This document shows positions 33,555-35,131 of a DNA stretch of 35,131 bases, one piece after another. The first letter of the stretch is position 1, and each line of letters opens with the position of its first letter. Under the pieces are notes generated by a model, which saw nothing but the letters and a program-made list of their open reading frames with translations, did no database searches and had not been told where the DNA came from. Location: positions 1-35,131 of the forward strand of contig CAJXQC010000029.1 of assembly GCA_913058495.1 (NCBI GenBank). Direction: 5' to 3'. The position numbers and the translations under genes are program-made. The DNA is from an uncultured Balneola sp. (GTDB taxonomy: Bacteria; Bacteroidota; Rhodothermia; Balneolales; Balneolaceae).

Positions 33555-34082
33555 ATGAGATTAGATACCAAATATTTCCCGGCTTTTATGGCGGTAGTAG
33601 CTGTGCTCACTGCCTTAGCTATCGTTTTTTCTTCATTGAGATACAAAGAAACTCAAAAAGAGCGATTTATTGAAGCCATTCAGGAAAGTGATTCATTACT
33701 TAGTAAACCGTTGCTGGTTATTAATGAAAGTGATTCGGTTTCTATCGATCAGTACAAAGGAAATGACATTGTTGTGGTTTTCTGGTCAAGTTGGTCCGAA
33801 AAATCTGACCTGTTGCTTCAGGAGATATATACACTTCAGGATCAAATGGATTCGCTGGTAGTGATCTCAGCTTTGGTTCTGGATGCAACCGATGATATCT
33901 CAAACACTAAGTTTCTAGATGGTTTTGTACACGTAGACGGAGCTTCCTTATATAATGAACTCAAGGTTCCCGGAATCCCGTCTTATGTACTATTAGATAA
34001 AAAAGGATCCTTGAAATATGCTCACGTAGGATATCAGGAGAATGCAGGTTTTAGTTTATTGAGAAGTAAACTATCTGAATGA
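33555..34082 (+). CDS. Membrane-anchored thioredoxin-fold protein lacking redox cysteines
   Basis: 175 residues. An N-terminal transmembrane anchor (about 9-27) is followed by a TlpA/redoxin-like domain outside the membrane. The usual WCxxC active site reads FWSSWSEKS: both cysteines are Ser (S81 and S84), and the whole protein contains no cysteine. The cis-Pro loop is kept (VPGIPSYVLLDKKG). It cannot be a thiol oxidoreductase as such and may have become a binding or scaffolding protein. It overlaps the aminotransferase gene by four bases (ATGA at 34079-34082), so the two are translated together. No partner is evident from sequence. The start at ATG 33555 is 14 bp after a T-rich stretch without a clear ribosome-binding site. 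Confidence 0.8.
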   Translation: MRLDTKYFPAFMAVVAVLTALAIVFSSLRYKETQKERFIEAIQESDSLLSKPLLVINESDSVSIDQYKGNDIVVVFWSSWSEKSDLLLQEIYTLQDQMDSLVVISALVLDATDDISNTKFLDGFVHVDGASLYNELKVPGIPSYVLLDKKGSLKYAHVGYQENAGFSLLRSKLSE

Positions 34083-34921
34083 GTCGTTTTGTAAACATAA
34101 ATGGAACCTTAATTCCTGAAGAAGAAGCTTCAATTTCTGCTACTTCAAGAGCAGTTTCTTATGGTGATGGCTGTTTTGAAACGTTTGTAAGCTACAAAGG
34201 TAAATTCCTGCATTTTGAAAATCATTTTGCCCGACTCCAATCCGGATTAAAGTATCTCGAAATGAATCTTGATCTGACAAAAGATCAACTAAAGTCAGAG
34301 ATTCAAAAGTTATTGGAAGAGAATGAAATTGAAGTCGAAGATTCTGTAATTCGAATTCAATGTTTTAGAGAAGGAGGTCCGGGTTACATTAATATTTCTA
34401 ACCGTTCAGGGTTCATTATTTCAAATCGTCCAATTCCGGAACGACCGGAATCGCTCAAGCTGAAAACAGTTTCGATTCCGACTATTCCTTCTGCATCACT
34501 AGAAAGAAAAGTTAAACTCAGCAATTCCATCAATTATATCAAAGCTGTTCAGGAAGCCAAAAAGAAGGGCGGGGATGATGCTTTGATGTTAACTATTGAT
34601 AAAAATATCAGCGAGACAACCATTTCAAATATTTTCTGGATTAAAGGAAGTCAGGTTTTTACTCCATCTGTAAATTGTGATCTTTTACCCGGTGTAACAA
34701 GATCAATTATAATTGAATTAATAAATCAGGATTTGGAGTTAATCGAAGGAGTTTTCGGGTTGGAAGATATTTATAACGCCGAAGCTGTATTCTGCACTAA
34801 TTCAGTAATGGAAATGAAGTCTGTATCTAGTGTAGATGATTATTCTTATCAAGCTGATCATTCCATATTTGAGAAGCTAAAAGATGATTTTAAAGTGTAT
34901 AAAGAGAAATGGATTTGTTGA
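34079..34921 (+). CDS. Class IV PLP aminotransferase/lyase (PabC, IlvE or D-amino-acid type)
   Basis: 280 residues with the fold-type IV layout: an N-terminal FVNINGTLIPEEEASIS strand pair, SYGDGCFETF (the usual GDGxFET motif), and LHFENHFARLQ. K146 in KVKLSNS aligns with the PLP-binding lysine by its spacing to the following QEAKKKG. GDDALML, ISETTISNIF, LLPGVTR and AVFCTNSVMEM follow. Members include 4-amino-4-deoxychorismate lyase, branched-chain and D-amino-acid aminotransferases. The short length and the absence of a BCAT-type N-terminal extension fit PabC best, but no pabA/pabB is in view, so substrate is open. It is translationally coupled to the cysteine-free thioredoxin-fold gene. 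Confidence 0.85.
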   Translation: MSRFVNINGTLIPEEEASISATSRAVSYGDGCFETFVSYKGKFLHFENHFARLQSGLKYLEMNLDLTKDQLKSEIQKLLEENEIEVEDSVIRIQCFREGGPGYINISNRSGFIISNRPIPERPESLKLKTVSIPTIPSASLERKVKLSNSINYIKAVQEAKKKGGDDALMLTIDKNISETTISNIFWIKGSQVFTPSVNCDLLPGVTRSIIIELINQDLELIEGVFGLEDIYNAEAVFCTNSVMEMKSVSSVDDYSYQADHSIFEKLKDDFKVYKEKWIC

Positions 34922-34963
34922 ACGACCTTTAGAATTATTTTCACCAACTCCGTTATCCCGATT

Positions 34964-35131
34964 TCAGCGAAATGATGGATAGCTATTTCTCGGTCTGTCG
35001 GGCTTTGCACGGCTGACGGATCTTGGTTTTTTAGGAAGGAATAAGACCTGCCTGGCTAAGAAGCAGTTTCTTGTGGCTATGTACTTTTGTACCGACAAAA
35101 GTACCAAAAGCTCCCGACAAGAATTATTGGC
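34964..35131 (-). other. Open minus-strand frame running off the window end
   Basis: Reading inward from 35131 the frame is open for 55 codons until TGA at 34964-34966. No start is visible inside the window. The predicted peptide is rich in Arg, Ser and Pro (KKPRSVSRAKPDRPRNSYPS), more like accidental translation of a GC-richer repeat than a protein end. It overlaps a perfect hairpin (35081-35104). It is either the tail of a gene beyond the window or a dispersed repeat; I favour the repeat. Confidence 0.3.
35081..35104. repeat. Perfect 10-bp hairpin in terminal intergenic region
   Basis: GTACTTTTGT (35081-35090) and ACAAAAGTAC (35095-35104) are exact reverse complements around the tetraloop ACCG. 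The flanking stretch (34970-35131) is richer in G and C than the genes around it and carries no recognisable gene. Elements of this TACTTTTGT...ACAAAAGTA kind recur in Bacteroidota intergenic regions as far as I recall; a genome-wide count is needed to call it a repeat family. Confidence 0.6.

Overview
The window looks like chromosome of a marine or halophilic member of the FCB group, most likely Balneolota/Rhodothermota (Balneola- or Gracilimonas-like) and less likely Bacteroidota proper. The signs are type IX secretion (T9SS) C-terminal sorting domains built on the NYPNPFNP pattern, a PorV/PorQ-family barrel, a CarboxypepD_reg-type TonB-dependent transporter, AT-rich DNA with poor Shine-Dalgarno signals, and several TTG start codons. 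This placement comes from protein style, not from a database search.

Region 1 (1-9049) is housekeeping with repeat-rich gaps. A 7-bp tandem repeat and a run of small palindromes come first. They are followed by divergently transcribed add (adenosine deaminase, minus strand) and polA. A second repeat-rich stretch holds a small membrane-anchored hypothetical gene between inverted 15-bp copies of one sequence. Then come a carotenoid desaturase/isomerase-type FAD oxidoreductase and a tight cluster of two rhomboid proteases plus ispG (MEP isoprenoid pathway).

Region 2 (about 9166-33515) is the most interesting part: a plus-strand block of about 24 kb that reads as one starch/maltodextrin utilisation locus. 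A LacI-type operator (TGTAAGCGCTTTCA, 9174-9187) sits in the spacer of a sigma70-like promoter. Downstream are, in order, a lipoprotein parvulin isomerase, a SusC-like transporter with no SusD, a 1271-residue surface protein, a PorV/PorQ-like barrel, a multidomain putative starch-binding T9SS protein, the LacI-family regulator, a T9SS-secreted GH13 amylase, two further GH13 enzymes, an SLC45/MalT-like sugar transporter, and a type I pullulanase. The proposed flow is surface binding and cutting by T9SS-delivered proteins, uptake through the TonB-dependent porin, debranching and trimming in the periplasm, import by the MFS carrier, and derepression of the locus through the LacI protein. An RHH/PIN (VapBC-like) toxin-antitoxin module with its own twin palindromic operators lies inside this block, and its toxin stop codon overlaps the pullulanase start.

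Region 3 (33555-35131) holds a membrane-anchored thioredoxin-fold protein in which both redox cysteines are serine, translationally coupled to a class IV PLP aminotransferase. A repeat-like tail with a perfect hairpin reaches the window end. No rRNA, tRNA, CRISPR array, transposase or phage gene was recognised, and no gene-free stretch exceeds 300 bases.
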